From Bryocella elongata (lineage in GTDB: Bacteria; Acidobacteriota; Terriglobia; Terriglobales; Acidobacteriaceae): a DNA stretch of 64,000 nt. The stretch lies in assembly GCF_900108185.1 (NCBI RefSeq), contig NZ_FNVA01000005.1, positions 372,001-436,000 of the forward strand, in the 5' to 3' direction. Each line of letters starts with the position of its first letter. Position 1 is the stretch's first letter. Made by a program: the position numbers and the translations under genes. Below the pieces are notes generated by a model, which saw only the letters and a list, made by a program, of their open reading frames with translations, had not been told where the DNA came from and did no database searches. This document shows, one piece after another, positions 52,187 through 60,162 of the stretch.

Positions 52187-52375
52187 TTCTTTGATCGACG
52201 ATCCCAATGTGACTTCCGAAAGTAGACATTTCGGCTACACACGTAACCCCTCGATAGAGGGCTTTCGAGCCTTTTCACGCAATGAGTGATCTTCTCGCCC
52301 GCCCGCTTGCATCCAAGCCCGAAGCCAGCCCGTAAACCCGAAGGCACCACCAGCGCGAAGAGGCGCGGACGAATC

Positions 52376-53362
52376 ATGATCCAGATCACCGACTCCCTGC
52401 AGGAATCCGTTCGTAACGAAGCCCTCAAGGGCCTGTGTGTCGCTCCCGGCCAGCAGAAGACCCTCTCCCCCTGGCTCTTCTACGATGAGCGCGGCTCCCG
52501 GCTTTTCGAAGACATCACGCGCCTCGACGAGTACTACCTCACCCGCACCGAGCGCGAGATCTTCGCCGTCAACGCAAAGCAGATCGTCGCGTCGCTCGGT
52601 GGCCCCGTCAGCTTCGTCGAGCTCGGCGCCGGCACCAGCACCAAGACCGGGCTGCTCCTTTGCGCGGCCTCGCATCAGCAGAACGGCGTCCTCTACCAGC
52701 CCATCGACGTCAGCTCCTCTGCACTTGAAGAAGCTTCCGTCAGCCTCCGCGAGAAGGTTCCGACTGTGCGCATCAGGCCGCTCGTCGCTAATTACATCAC
52801 CGACGGCTACACCATCGAGCGCGACCTCACGCAGGAGGGCGCCTGTCGAGTCATGGCGCTCTACATCGGCTCCAGCATCGGCAACTTCGCCCCGCATGAG
52901 GCCATCGAGATCCTCAGCAACCTCCGCTCGCAGCTCCAGCCCGGCGATGGCCTGCTGCTCGGTACGGACCTCCGCCCCGGCTTTGGCAAGACCATCGCGC
53001 AGCTGGAGGCAGCCTACGACGACGCCGAAGGGGTGACGGCGGAGTTCAATCGCAACGTCCTCGTCCGCCTCAACCGCGAGCTCGATGCCAACTTCCACCT
53101 CGATTCCTTCTCCCACGTGGCGCGCTGGAATGAAGCCGCAAGCCGCATCGAGATGCACCTCGAAAGTCTCTGCGAACAGACCGTCCACATCGCAGGCCAG
53201 ACCATCCGCTTCGCCGCCGGAGAGACCATCCACACCGAAAACAGCCACAAGTTCTCCGCGGACTCCCTGCAGGCACTCTTCCAGGAGGCAGGCTTCACCG
53301 TCTCCCGCACCTGGAACGATCCCAGGCAATGGTTCGCCGTGACCCTCGCCCGCGTGGCCTGA
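52376..53362 (+). CDS. egtD: L-histidine N-alpha-methyltransferase EgtD
   Basis: A 328-residue SAM-dependent enzyme that trimethylates histidine to hercynine, the first step of ergothioneine synthesis. Family motifs: LSPWLFYDERGSRLFEDITR followed by LDEYYLTRTE, FVELGAGTSTKTGLLL (SAM site), YQPIDVSSSALEEA, LYIGSSIGNFAPHEA and ENSHKFSADSLQALFQEAGF. Length is typical. The open frame begins at 52286, but MIQITDSLQESV at 52376 is the natural start. It works with egtB just upstream. Confidence 0.94.
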   Translation: MIQITDSLQESVRNEALKGLCVAPGQQKTLSPWLFYDERGSRLFEDITRLDEYYLTRTEREIFAVNAKQIVASLGGPVSFVELGAGTSTKTGLLLCAASHQQNGVLYQPIDVSSSALEEASVSLREKVPTVRIRPLVANYITDGYTIERDLTQEGACRVMALYIGSSIGNFAPHEAIEILSNLRSQLQPGDGLLLGTDLRPGFGKTIAQLEAAYDDAEGVTAEFNRNVLVRLNRELDANFHLDSFSHVARWNEAASRIEMHLESLCEQTVHIAGQTIRFAAGETIHTENSHKFSADSLQALFQEAGFTVSRTWNDPRQWFAVTLARVA

Positions 53363-53376
53363 TCGGTCCAGAGAAA

Positions 53377-53439
53377 GCGTCATCCTGAGCGAGGTCTGAC
53401 GCGCTCGTCGCGTCTGACGAAGTCGAAAAACCGCGATGG
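53377..53439. repeat. GTCATCCTGAGCGAGG-type palindromic repeat after egtD
   Basis: It begins GCGTCATCCTGAGCGAGG and ends GAAGTCGAAAAACCGCGATGG. A near-perfect hairpin, GTCTGACGCG / CTCGT / CGCGTCTGAC, spans 53394-53418. It looks like an intergenic cousin of the TGTCATCTCGACCGGAG elements found in coding sequence. Confidence 0.6.
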
Positions 53440-53507
53440 AGCGCAACGCACCTCGACCTCATCCAGCCCGCGCGAGAATACGGCATCAGAGGCTATTCGC
53501 TGCTCTG

Positions 53508-54023
53508 CTACTCAGCCGTCCGGCGGTAGTCCCCGCTCTTGCCGCCGGTCTTCGACTCGAGCACAACTTCGCGGATGCGGATGCCCTTGTCCAGCGCCTT
53601 GGTCATGTCATAGACCGTGAGCGCCGCGACGGACGCTGCCGTCATCGCTTCCATCTCGACGCCTGTGCCCGCGACCGTCGCTGCAGTCGCTCGGATCTCC
53701 ACGCCCCCGGCAACGACCGTCGCTTGCACGTCCACAAAGCTCAACGGCAGCGGATGGCACATTGGAATCAGGTCAGCAGTCTTTTTCGCTGCCATGATCC
53801 CGGCAAAGCGAGCCACCTCCAGCGGATTGCCTTTGGGGTTCTCCGGCAGCGCCGCCAGCACGGACTCGTTCAGCTCCACGAAAGCCCTCGCCACGGCCTC
53901 GCGCCGCGTCGCCGACTTCGCGCTCACATCGACCATGTGGGCCTGCCCGGCCTCGTCGTAGTGGGAGAGCTTCTCCGGCGCATCAGGACGCACCCCAGGC
54001 GGCACCTCAGGATCCTTGCTCAT
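53508..54023 (-). CDS. moaC: Cyclic pyranopterin monophosphate synthase MoaC
   Basis: A 171-residue enzyme for the first stage of molybdenum cofactor synthesis, acting after MoaA. Motifs: [36 protein letters not shown], and [22 protein letters not shown] followed by TKALDKGI. These cover the known active-site His/Lys/Asp region. It follows a small membrane protein gene with a 17-base overlap and is downstream of moeA, so the three probably form a cofactor operon. moaA is not in the window. Confidence 0.94.
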   Translation of the reverse strand: MSKDPEVPPGVRPDAPEKLSHYDEAGQAHMVDVSAKSATRREAVARAFVELNESVLAALPENPKGNPLEVARFAGIMAAKKTADLIPMCHPLPLSFVDVQATVVAGGVEIRATAATVAGTGVEMEAMTAASVAALTVYDMTKALDKGIRIREVVLESKTGGKSGDYRRTAE

Positions 54024-54249
54024 TCTTCTCCGTCCGTCCCTTTTCAGCCCGATCTCGCGCCATCCAAAGCCCCGGCCCGATGATCAGCAGCGGCAGCAGG
54101 CAAACAATCACCATCAGCAATGTGTTCACGCCGGCCGTCACGACGTGCTGCATCATCCACACCGCGAAGAAGCCAAAGACGTAGCAGCTAAGGCCGATGC
54201 CCGTCAGGACCCCGCCGAAGAACGCCTTGCCTCTGCCTCGTTTCGCCAT
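54007..54249 (-). CDS. Small two-helix membrane protein
   Basis: An 80-residue protein with a basic start ([13 protein letters not shown]) and two TM helices ([19 protein letters not shown] and [20 protein letters not shown]), ending in a charged tail. Family not recognised. It lies 26 bases after moeA and overlaps moaC by 17 bases, which suggests cotranscription. The open frame reaches 54747 but only through the moeA region in another frame, so the ATG at 54249 is used. Confidence 0.72.
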   Translation of the reverse strand: MAKRGRGKAFFGGVLTGIGLSCYVFGFFAVWMMQHVVTAGVNTLLMVIVCLLPLLIIGPGLWMARDRAEKGRTEKNEQGS

Positions 54250-54275
54250 GAACCTGATGCTATCGCAGCCAGCAG

Positions 54276-55493
54276 CTACCGCAGCAGCACGCGGACCGTA
54301 TCCCCGGCCCGCAGCGCCTCGCTGCTCGGCGGAAGCACGCAGAAGCACCCTGCCCGCGCACTGGCGGCCACATCGCCCGAGCCCTGCCACGGCACCAGCT
54401 TCACGGTGACGCCGTCCCACGCACTGGTCAGCTGCGCTGGAAGGAACCGCGTGCGAGCCCCTGCACCCTTCACGTCCTCGGCCAGCCGAGCTTCCACAAA
54501 TGCCGGAGCCAGGTCCGCACGTCCGCCAAGAGCTCGCAGCAGCGGCGCGACGAACAGGTGGAAGCAGACCTCGGTCGAGACTGGGTTTCCCGGCAGACCG
54601 AAGAAGTACGTCCACTCGCCCTGCCAGTTTTCGAACTCCCGGGCGCGGCTGGGGTGATACACGATGCCGCTCTTCGGCAGGCGCCCGAAGACCACCGGCT
54701 TGCCCGGTTGGATCCACGCGCCGGTGAAGAAGAACTCCGCCCCGCACTCGGTCAGCACCTGCTCGACGAGGTCATGCTTGCCCATCGAGACCCCGCCGGA
54801 GAGCACCAGCAGGTCCCACATCGATCCCTGTGCAATGCGTTCGCGAAGATCGTCCAGTTCATCCCGCGCGATGGCGAGACGCTCCGGCGAACCACCTGCT
54901 GCGCTCACCAGCGACGCCAGGGACCAGCTATTGGAGTTGCGAATCTGCCACGGCTCAGGCTGCTGGGCGATGCCAACCAGTTCGTCGCCCGTCGCGATGA
55001 TGGCGACCCTGGGCCTCGCATAGACCTCGAGGGTGGCGCAGCCCGAGGTTGCGGCAACCGCAACTTCGGCGGGCCCGACGGTGCGGCCCGAAGGGAGCAC
55101 CACATCGCCCGCGTGCGCCTCCGCTCCGCGCGGGACGATGTTCTCGCCGGGCTTCCAGGTCCGAGCTGGCTGTGCGGAGAGGTTATCGCCATTCCGCAGG
55201 ACATGCTCGAGCATCGCCACACAATCTGCGCCTTCCGGCACTGGCGCACCGGTCATGATCTCCAGTGCCTCGCCCGACGAAATCGCCGGGCCGCTCCACA
55301 GCTCGCCCGCGCGCAGCGAGCCGATGATGTGCAGCGCCGTGCCCGCAGACAACTCGGCAGCCCGCACCGCGTAACCGTCGCGGGTGGAGCGGTCGAACGG
55401 CGGCTGATCGCGGTCGGCATAGATCGGCTCCGCCAGCAAGCGGCCATCGGCGTCGCGCAGGCCGATGCGCTCTCGCTCGAGGGGAGCTGGCAA
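54276..55493 (-). CDS. moeA: Molybdopterin molybdenumtransferase MoeA
   Basis: At least 405 residues. MoeA inserts molybdate into adenylylated molybdopterin. Seen: DRDQPPFDRSTRDGYAVRAA (active-site loop), IMTGAPVPEGADCVAMLE, IIATGDELVG, LVLSGGVSMGKHDLV and FGLPGNPVSTEVCFHLF. The feature starts at the first canonical codon (TTG, 55493), but the conserved N-terminal helix SFPDALAEVLRHARTLP is encoded upstream in frame back to 55556. There a strong GGAGGAGG precedes two ATC codons (55551-55556), with no ATG, GTG or TTG. The real start is therefore probably a non-canonical ATC. It heads a moeA - small membrane protein - moaC operon. Confidence 0.9.
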   Translation of the reverse strand: MPAPLERERIGLRDADGRLLAEPIYADRDQPPFDRSTRDGYAVRAAELSAGTALHIIGSLRAGELWSGPAISSGEALEIMTGAPVPEGADCVAMLEHVLRNGDNLSAQPARTWKPGENIVPRGAEAHAGDVVLPSGRTVGPAEVAVAATSGCATLEVYARPRVAIIATGDELVGIAQQPEPWQIRNSNSWSLASLVSAAGGSPERLAIARDELDDLRERIAQGSMWDLLVLSGGVSMGKHDLVEQVLTECGAEFFFTGAWIQPGKPVVFGRLPKSGIVYHPSRAREFENWQGEWTYFFGLPGNPVSTEVCFHLFVAPLLRALGGRADLAPAFVEARLAEDVKGAGARTRFLPAQLTSAWDGVTVKLVPWQGSGDVAASARAGCFCVLPPSSEALRAGDTVRVLLR

Positions 55494-55589
55494 GGTGCGA
55501 GCGTGGCGCAGAACCTCCGCCAGAGCATCGGGAAAGCTTAGTACGCGTTCGATGATCTTCCTCCTCCGGGCGACCGCCCGGGTGCTTTC

Positions 55590-55633
55590 AGCTTAAGAGA
55601 GAAGCCCCGGTCAGCGTGCGCTGGCCGGGGCTC
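55590..55633 (-). terminator. Rho-independent terminator of the TPR/CpR protein gene
   Basis: On the minus strand, AGCCCCGGCCAGC and GCTGACCGGGGCT pair around GCAC and are followed by TCTCTCTT. It lies 18 bases after the stop at 55651. Confidence 0.75.
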
Positions 55634-55650
55634 TTGAGTTGAGACGGGGC

Positions 55651-56844
55651 TTACCTCTTCTTGCCGCCGAACTTGGTGACCTGGGTCTGATCGAAGGCTG
55701 CGAGAACCTCCTTGATGCTGGGTGCGAACTTGCCGTTCGGTTCCAGCTCAAGGTACTTCGAGTAGGCCTCGATGCAGCCCGGAGGCGCGACGAGCTTCTG
55801 CGACTTCGGGTCGAGTGTTGCCTTCTGCACCAGCACCTGGCCCTTGATGTAGTAGGGATCGGCGCGGTTCGGATCGGCGGCGATCGCCTTCTCCGCCGCG
55901 GCGAGAGCCGCTTCCGACTGCGAGGCATTGAGCATCACAGCGGCTTCGTTGTTGTAGTAGAGGCCGGCCTTGGTGGGATCAGCCTTGGCAGCGCTCTCGT
56001 ACGCCGCGGTGGCCTCCGGAATCTTGTTTTCCTTGGCGAGTACGTTGCCCATCTGGCCGTAGCCGACGGCCTCCTGCACAGGCAGCGGCTTCTTGCTGGC
56101 GGCGTCCTTGTCGATGCCCGTCTTGTACGCCGTGACGGCCGTGTCGTACATCGCCATCGTGTCGGGATCGCTGGAAGCTACCTTCCCGGCGGCCTTGTCC
56201 GCGGCGGCGAGGTGGTCGCCCTGCGCAGCAGCGGCATCGCCGTAGTTCAGCCAGAGCAGCGGCTCATCGGGCTTCTGGTCGGTCGCCTGCTTCATGTCAG
56301 CGACGTCCTTGCTGACGTCACCCTTTGTCGGGGCAGCCGCCGCGAGGTCCGCGCGCACCTGCTTCAGCGTGTTGTTCAGGTTCGCGATCACCGAGTTCGA
56401 CTTCATGATCTCGGCGTTCTTCTTCTTGAACTCCTCGATCTGCTTCTTCTCTTCGGGAGTCATCTTCGCGATGTAATCCGCACGCGTCATGTCGTCATCG
56501 ACGACCATGTCCGGCGTGTTGGGCTTGATCGTCACTTCGATCTGATCGATGTGCTTGTCGCCCTGGGAGACATACATGAAGTAGTCGCCGGGCGTCAGGC
56601 CGGGCGCCGTGTAGTTGCCATTCGCATCGCCCGTCACCTTGGCCGCCATCTTGGCGTCCTTGTAGGCCACAGACTTGTCCTTGGTGAACTCGACCGTAAC
56701 GCCTGGGATCGGCTGGCCCGCAGCGTTCTGCACGTGGCCGTGAGCGGTGGTGGTGGAGGCGGCGGGAGCCTGCGCAAACAAGGTCGAGCTGAACAGAACG
56801 GCGCCAGCGGCCGCGGTCCAGAGATTGCCCTTCAGAGTCTTCAT
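55651..56844 (-). CDS. Exported TPR protein with carboxypeptidase-regulatory-like domain
   Basis: A 397-residue protein. Signal peptide (GNLWTAAAGAVLFSSTLFAQ). Residues of about 33-105 are a carboxypeptidase-regulatory-like domain (HGHVQNAAGQPIPGVTVEFT, LTPGDYFMYVS). A charged helix follows (MTPEEKKQIEEFKKKNAEI), then TPR units such as LLWLNYGDAAAAQGDHLAAAD and KIPEATAAYESAAKADPTKA. Function unknown; such proteins are common in Acidobacteria. AGGAAGG lies upstream of the ATG at 56844. Flanked by its own terminator. Confidence 0.85.
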   Translation of the reverse strand: MKTLKGNLWTAAAGAVLFSSTLFAQAPAASTTTAHGHVQNAAGQPIPGVTVEFTKDKSVAYKDAKMAAKVTGDANGNYTAPGLTPGDYFMYVSQGDKHIDQIEVTIKPNTPDMVVDDDMTRADYIAKMTPEEKKQIEEFKKKNAEIMKSNSVIANLNNTLKQVRADLAAAAPTKGDVSKDVADMKQATDQKPDEPLLWLNYGDAAAAQGDHLAAADKAAGKVASSDPDTMAMYDTAVTAYKTGIDKDAASKKPLPVQEAVGYGQMGNVLAKENKIPEATAAYESAAKADPTKAGLYYNNEAAVMLNASQSEAALAAAEKAIAADPNRADPYYIKGQVLVQKATLDPKSQKLVAPPGCIEAYSKYLELEPNGKFAPSIKEVLAAFDQTQVTKFGGKKR

Positions 56845-57187
56845 GGTCGGTGAACCTTCCTCGCGTGGTGCTTCTCTTGCGGGGCGCCTGGGGCGGCCCG
56901 GGTTTCTATGTGTGGCCTGGAGTCGGCCGGGTGCGGCATCTGCGCGTGCGTGTGGCCCGGTCCAGAAGCCAGTCCAGATGCCCAGCGGACAACCCTTGCA
57001 GTCCTGGCCGGGTGAAGGCCTGACAGTGCTTGCAGCAGGCGGACCCGGCCCACCACGCCGCAAAATCGCGCCGGGTGAGCAGCACGATCAAGTTACATGG
57101 AACGGCTCGCCCAATTCAACCTTGGGCGCGGAGGCTGCGCGAACTCCGCACGCACGCCGGATGCCCCGGCGCCAAAAACGCCGCGAA
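56845..57187. other. Gene-free region between the TPR/CpR gene and the DUF2007 gene
   Basis: 343 bases, GC-rich. It must contain the promoter of the TPR/CpR gene, but I see no clear -35/-10 pair, RNA gene or repeat. Short open frames here have no family resemblance. Confidence 0.4.
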
Positions 57188-57496
57188 TCAGTCTTCCGTG
57201 CCCTCTTCCGAAAGAGTTTCCTGTGTCTCTTCCGCGGCTGTCACCTCGGCCTCGGTGGGAGGTGTGTCCTCTGCAGACTCCAGCAGCTCACGCGCTGCCG
57301 ACTCATCGGAAACCCGCACCTGCACCTGGCTCTCGAAGGCGAAGGGCATCAGGCTGTTGGCGTTGGCGCTGCGGAGCAGGGCGGGAATCCCGGCCGACTC
57401 CAGCGCGGACTTCGCCAGCCCTGCGCCTGCGAGGTCGGTAAAGGTCCCTACGGTTACAAGTTGCTCATCGGAGGTTGTTTCGGGGGTGAGGCTCAT
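57188..57496 (-). CDS. DUF2007-type putative signal-transducing protein
   Basis: A 102-residue protein. The core LVTVGTFTDLAGAGLAKSAL followed by ESAGIPALLRS, then QVQVRVSDESAARELLES, is the DUF2007 (PII-like fold) pattern. An acidic Glu/Thr-rich tail follows. Function unknown; these small domains are thought to bind small molecules or other proteins. Same strand as the DUF3108 gene 100 bases upstream. Confidence 0.8.
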   Translation of the reverse strand: MSLTPETTSDEQLVTVGTFTDLAGAGLAKSALESAGIPALLRSANANSLMPFAFESQVQVRVSDESAARELLESAEDTPPTEAEVTAAEETQETLSEEGTED

Positions 57497-57596
57497 GGCA
57501 TGCTCCTGGTTCTTCGAGCTTGGATGACAAGGAGAGGTGAGACGTGGCCGAAGGACGAGGAAACAGCGGTTCGATCGCCTGCCTGCGCCCGAACGT

Positions 57597-58424
57597 TTAC
57601 TTGATGTCGATGGACTGCAGGTGGAAGGTGATCGTCCCGAAGAAGAGGCGCGCCTGCATCTGCACCGGGATGTGCCGTGCGTCGTCGGTGTACCAGATCC
57701 AGATGGAGCCGCGGTTCTTCACGACGCCTTCATCGGCGGTGGCCTGCACCCGGACGGTCTGGAATGTTCCGGCCGGGGTCTTGATCTCTTCCTTGGCTTC
57801 GACCTTCATGCCGACGGTGATGGTGCGCATGGAATCGGCCAGCGGGAAGGATACCGTCTGGCCCGGCGTCAACGTCTGCGACTGCGTGTAGAAGATCGCC
57901 GACATGTCGTCGGTGACGCACGCGGGGATGTTGGCTTCCTTGTGGGTCGCCGTGCCCTTGACCAGGTTGCGCTCGTCCTGCAGCTGCCTGCCGTGGGCGT
58001 AGTCGAAGGTCAGGTCGGTAGCGATCTTGCGCCGATTTTCCTGGATCTGCTTGTGAAAACCCGTGGAGCAGCCCGTCTTGAGGTCGAAGCCCGACTGAAA
58101 GCGGTCGACCACAGGGAAGAGCATGTTGACCGCGCCGACCGTGTCGGCGGTGGTCGAGATCCTGACGTCGCTGCCTACCTGATCGAGCTTGAAGACCGCG
58201 ACCCCGGCGGTAAAGACGCGCCAGTCCACGGTGAAGCTGAGGGTCTCGTGCTGCGGATAGGTGAAGGCGGGATCTGGAGCGGTCAAAGGGGGAATCGGCT
58301 TCTGCGGGGCAGGAGTCCTGGGCGCACCGAGGAACTGCGCTCCGGCCGGGGCTGCCTGCGCGAGCGCCATTGCGGCGGCAACGCACAACCCTGCCTTGGC
58401 GAGTAGAACCTTGCTGGCCTTCAA
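57597..58424 (-). CDS. Exported DUF3108 protein
   Basis: A 275-residue periplasmic protein. Signal peptide (AKAGLCVAAAMALAQAAPAGAQ). DUF3108 marks: FTVDWRVFTAGVAVFKLDQV, FKLD/AGxA-type strands, VVDRFQSGFDLKTGCSTGF, SFPLADSMRTITVGMKVEAK and IPVQMQARLFFGTITFHLQS. The family adopts a beta-rich LolA-like fold and its role is unclear, perhaps envelope lipid or polymer handling. It lies 63 bases after a methyltransferase gene at the end of the LPS cluster. Confidence 0.87.
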   Translation of the reverse strand: MKASKVLLAKAGLCVAAAMALAQAAPAGAQFLGAPRTPAPQKPIPPLTAPDPAFTYPQHETLSFTVDWRVFTAGVAVFKLDQVGSDVRISTTADTVGAVNMLFPVVDRFQSGFDLKTGCSTGFHKQIQENRRKIATDLTFDYAHGRQLQDERNLVKGTATHKEANIPACVTDDMSAIFYTQSQTLTPGQTVSFPLADSMRTITVGMKVEAKEEIKTPAGTFQTVRVQATADEGVVKNRGSIWIWYTDDARHIPVQMQARLFFGTITFHLQSIDIK

Positions 58425-58487
58425 CGTGATGGTCTCCTGTTTGCGTGGAGGCAGTGCCTTAGACGGCAGTGCTCCGGAAGGCCTTGC

Positions 58488-59084
58488 TCAGACTCGCCAG
58501 TGGGCGCTGCTGCCGACCCACATTCTTATTGCAAGCACAGCGTACAGGGCAGCCGCGCCTATCAGGGCATTGTACTCACGGTGGTGCCGGTAACGCCCAG
58601 GGTCGAAGCCGCCGCTATTGAGTTGGACGTCAGGAAAGTGCGGCCGGGTGAGCCGCCAGCCGAGACGCGGAACCTGCCGGGCGTAGTCGTCAAACCCCGG
58701 GAAGGTCGCCCGCAGGAAGGTCTCTTCGCTCAGGATCGTCGGCCAGTAGATGGCGAGGAACATCCCGACCAGCAGGACGACCATCTGCCAACGGCCTGCC
58801 GCGATGGCGAAGCCGGCGGCGATCAGGATCGAGCCGAGGTACAGCGGATTGCGGGTGTGTGCGTAGGGGCCGGTACGCGTAAGCTCAGCGTTTTTCTTGA
58901 CATAGCCGGCGGCATAACCGCGCAGCCAAAGCCCGGCGGCAGTCAGCGGAAGGCTCAGGAGCAGGGACTGCCAGCTGGGACGCGCCAGCAGGATGAGCGC
59001 CACCGCCAGCACGAACCCCAAGGGGACGCGGATGCGGCGTGCGATCCGCTGCCAGCTGGTCTTGTTCGACTGCGAAGAGCTCAT
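58488..59084 (-). CDS. Isoprenylcysteine/phospholipid methyltransferase-family membrane protein
   Basis: A 198-residue membrane protein of the ICMT/PEMT family. TM helices include LGFVLAVALILLARPSW and SLLLSLPLTAAGLWLRGYAA. The SAM-binding signature is LTRTGPYAHTRNPLYLGSIL followed later by EETFLRATFPGFDDYARQVPR. Bacterial members methylate various lipids; the substrate is unknown. It begins 13 bases after the heptosyltransferase gene, so it may act on envelope lipids. The open frame reaches 59312, but the ATG at 59084 is the natural start. Confidence 0.83.
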   Translation of the reverse strand: MSSSQSNKTSWQRIARRIRVPLGFVLAVALILLARPSWQSLLLSLPLTAAGLWLRGYAAGYVKKNAELTRTGPYAHTRNPLYLGSILIAAGFAIAAGRWQMVVLLVGMFLAIYWPTILSEETFLRATFPGFDDYARQVPRLGWRLTRPHFPDVQLNSGGFDPGRYRHHREYNALIGAAALYAVLAIRMWVGSSAHWRV

Positions 59085-59097
59085 TCGGTCGATTGTC

Positions 59098-60162
59098 TCA
59101 GATTGACGGCTGGGGCGGGGGTGCGGCGACCTCTGTGACGGCTGCGAGTACCTGCTCGACGGTGATGCGAGCGAGGCCGGGGTCGGGCTCGGAGGACTTC
59201 CTGTAGCTCGTCGGAGAAGCCGCATCGCGCAGGATGATCTTCGGCCCCGGACCCCACGGGCCGTTGCGTTCGGGGCTGGTCGGACCGAAGAGCGCGACGG
59301 TGGGAACTGCAAGCCCTGCAGCGAGATGCAGCGGGCCGGTGTCGCCTCCGACCACCAGGTCGACGCGGCGGACCAGGGCGATCAGTCCGGAGACATTGCA
59401 CACCACCGTGCGCGCCGCGCCCTGGCTGGCTGAAGCGACCGTGAGGGCGGTGGGATCGTCCTTACGGGGCGCGTTGACCACCACGTCGTAGCCGCGGGTC
59501 TGGAGCTCCTGCGCGAGCCGGCCGTAGCGGGCGTTGGGCCAATGTTTGGCGGCCCAGCCTCCACCAGCCGCCAGCAGCGCGAGCGGACGGCGCAGGACCG
59601 CCTCGCGCTCGGCCCAATCCTCGGCCCAGGGTTCCACGGGGAGGGCGAAGGGCTCGGGCTGGAGGTCGACGCCGGTGGCCGCGCCGAGCAGCTGCGTGTT
59701 CATGGCGACGATGTGCTCCCCGGTGCGGGGGATGCGCTGGGAGTAGAGGCGAGCGGCGAGCGGCTCGCGTGGGGCGGAGAACCCGGCGAAGGCTACCGCG
59801 TTCGCGAACCTGCCGATGATGGCTGAGCGGAGCGTGCCCTGCAGGTCGACGGCGAGGTCGTAGGCGTTCGAGCGCAGTTCGGAGCGAAGCCGGCGGATCG
59901 ACCGCAGTGTTGCGAGCGAAATCGGCGCCTTCGACCAGAGCTTCGTCTCGGCGAGGTGGACGTGATCCACGACGGGCCCCAGTCCACCGCCGCGGCCCTG
60001 ATTGGCTCCGGGAGAATCTACGGCAGTAAGCAGCGGGGCCCAGCGCGGGTCGACGACCCAGTCGAGCGTCCAGTCGGGCCGCGCGCGGCGCAGTGCGGCG
60101 ACCGCGGGCAGGGCGTGGATCACGTCGCCCATCGCGCCCGTGCGGACCAGCAGGATCTTCAC
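59098..60162 (-). CDS. Lipopolysaccharide heptosyltransferase (glycosyltransferase family 9)
   Basis: A 354-residue GT9 enzyme adding heptose (or a related sugar) to the LPS inner core. KILLVRTGAMGDVIHALPAV is the classical N-terminus of WaaC/RfaC, and DLAVDLQGTLRSAI, GGWAAKHWPNARYG and DLVVGGDTGPLHLAAGL followed by FGPTSPERNGP are the other family marks. WaaC (heptosyltransferase I) fits best since it follows Kdo transferase. GTG start overlapping the lpxK stop by 4 bases. Confidence 0.88.
   Translation of the reverse strand: MKILLVRTGAMGDVIHALPAVAALRRARPDWTLDWVVDPRWAPLLTAVDSPGANQGRGGGLGPVVDHVHLAETKLWSKAPISLATLRSIRRLRSELRSNAYDLAVDLQGTLRSAIIGRFANAVAFAGFSAPREPLAARLYSQRIPRTGEHIVAMNTQLLGAATGVDLQPEPFALPVEPWAEDWAEREAVLRRPLALLAAGGGWAAKHWPNARYGRLAQELQTRGYDVVVNAPRKDDPTALTVASASQGAARTVVCNVSGLIALVRRVDLVVGGDTGPLHLAAGLAVPTVALFGPTSPERNGPWGPGPKIILRDAASPTSYRKSSEPDPGLARITVEQVLAAVTEVAAPPPQPSI

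Noticed and set aside
52082..52375. Possible riboswitch before egtD
   Set aside because: Only one 6-base hairpin (52216-52234) and a repeat are seen; no known riboswitch core is recognisable.
56906..57091. Small Cys-containing minus-strand frame upstream of the TPR/CpR gene
   Set aside because: Arg/Thr-rich after the Cys residues, no conserved pattern, and unbiased codon use; probably chance.
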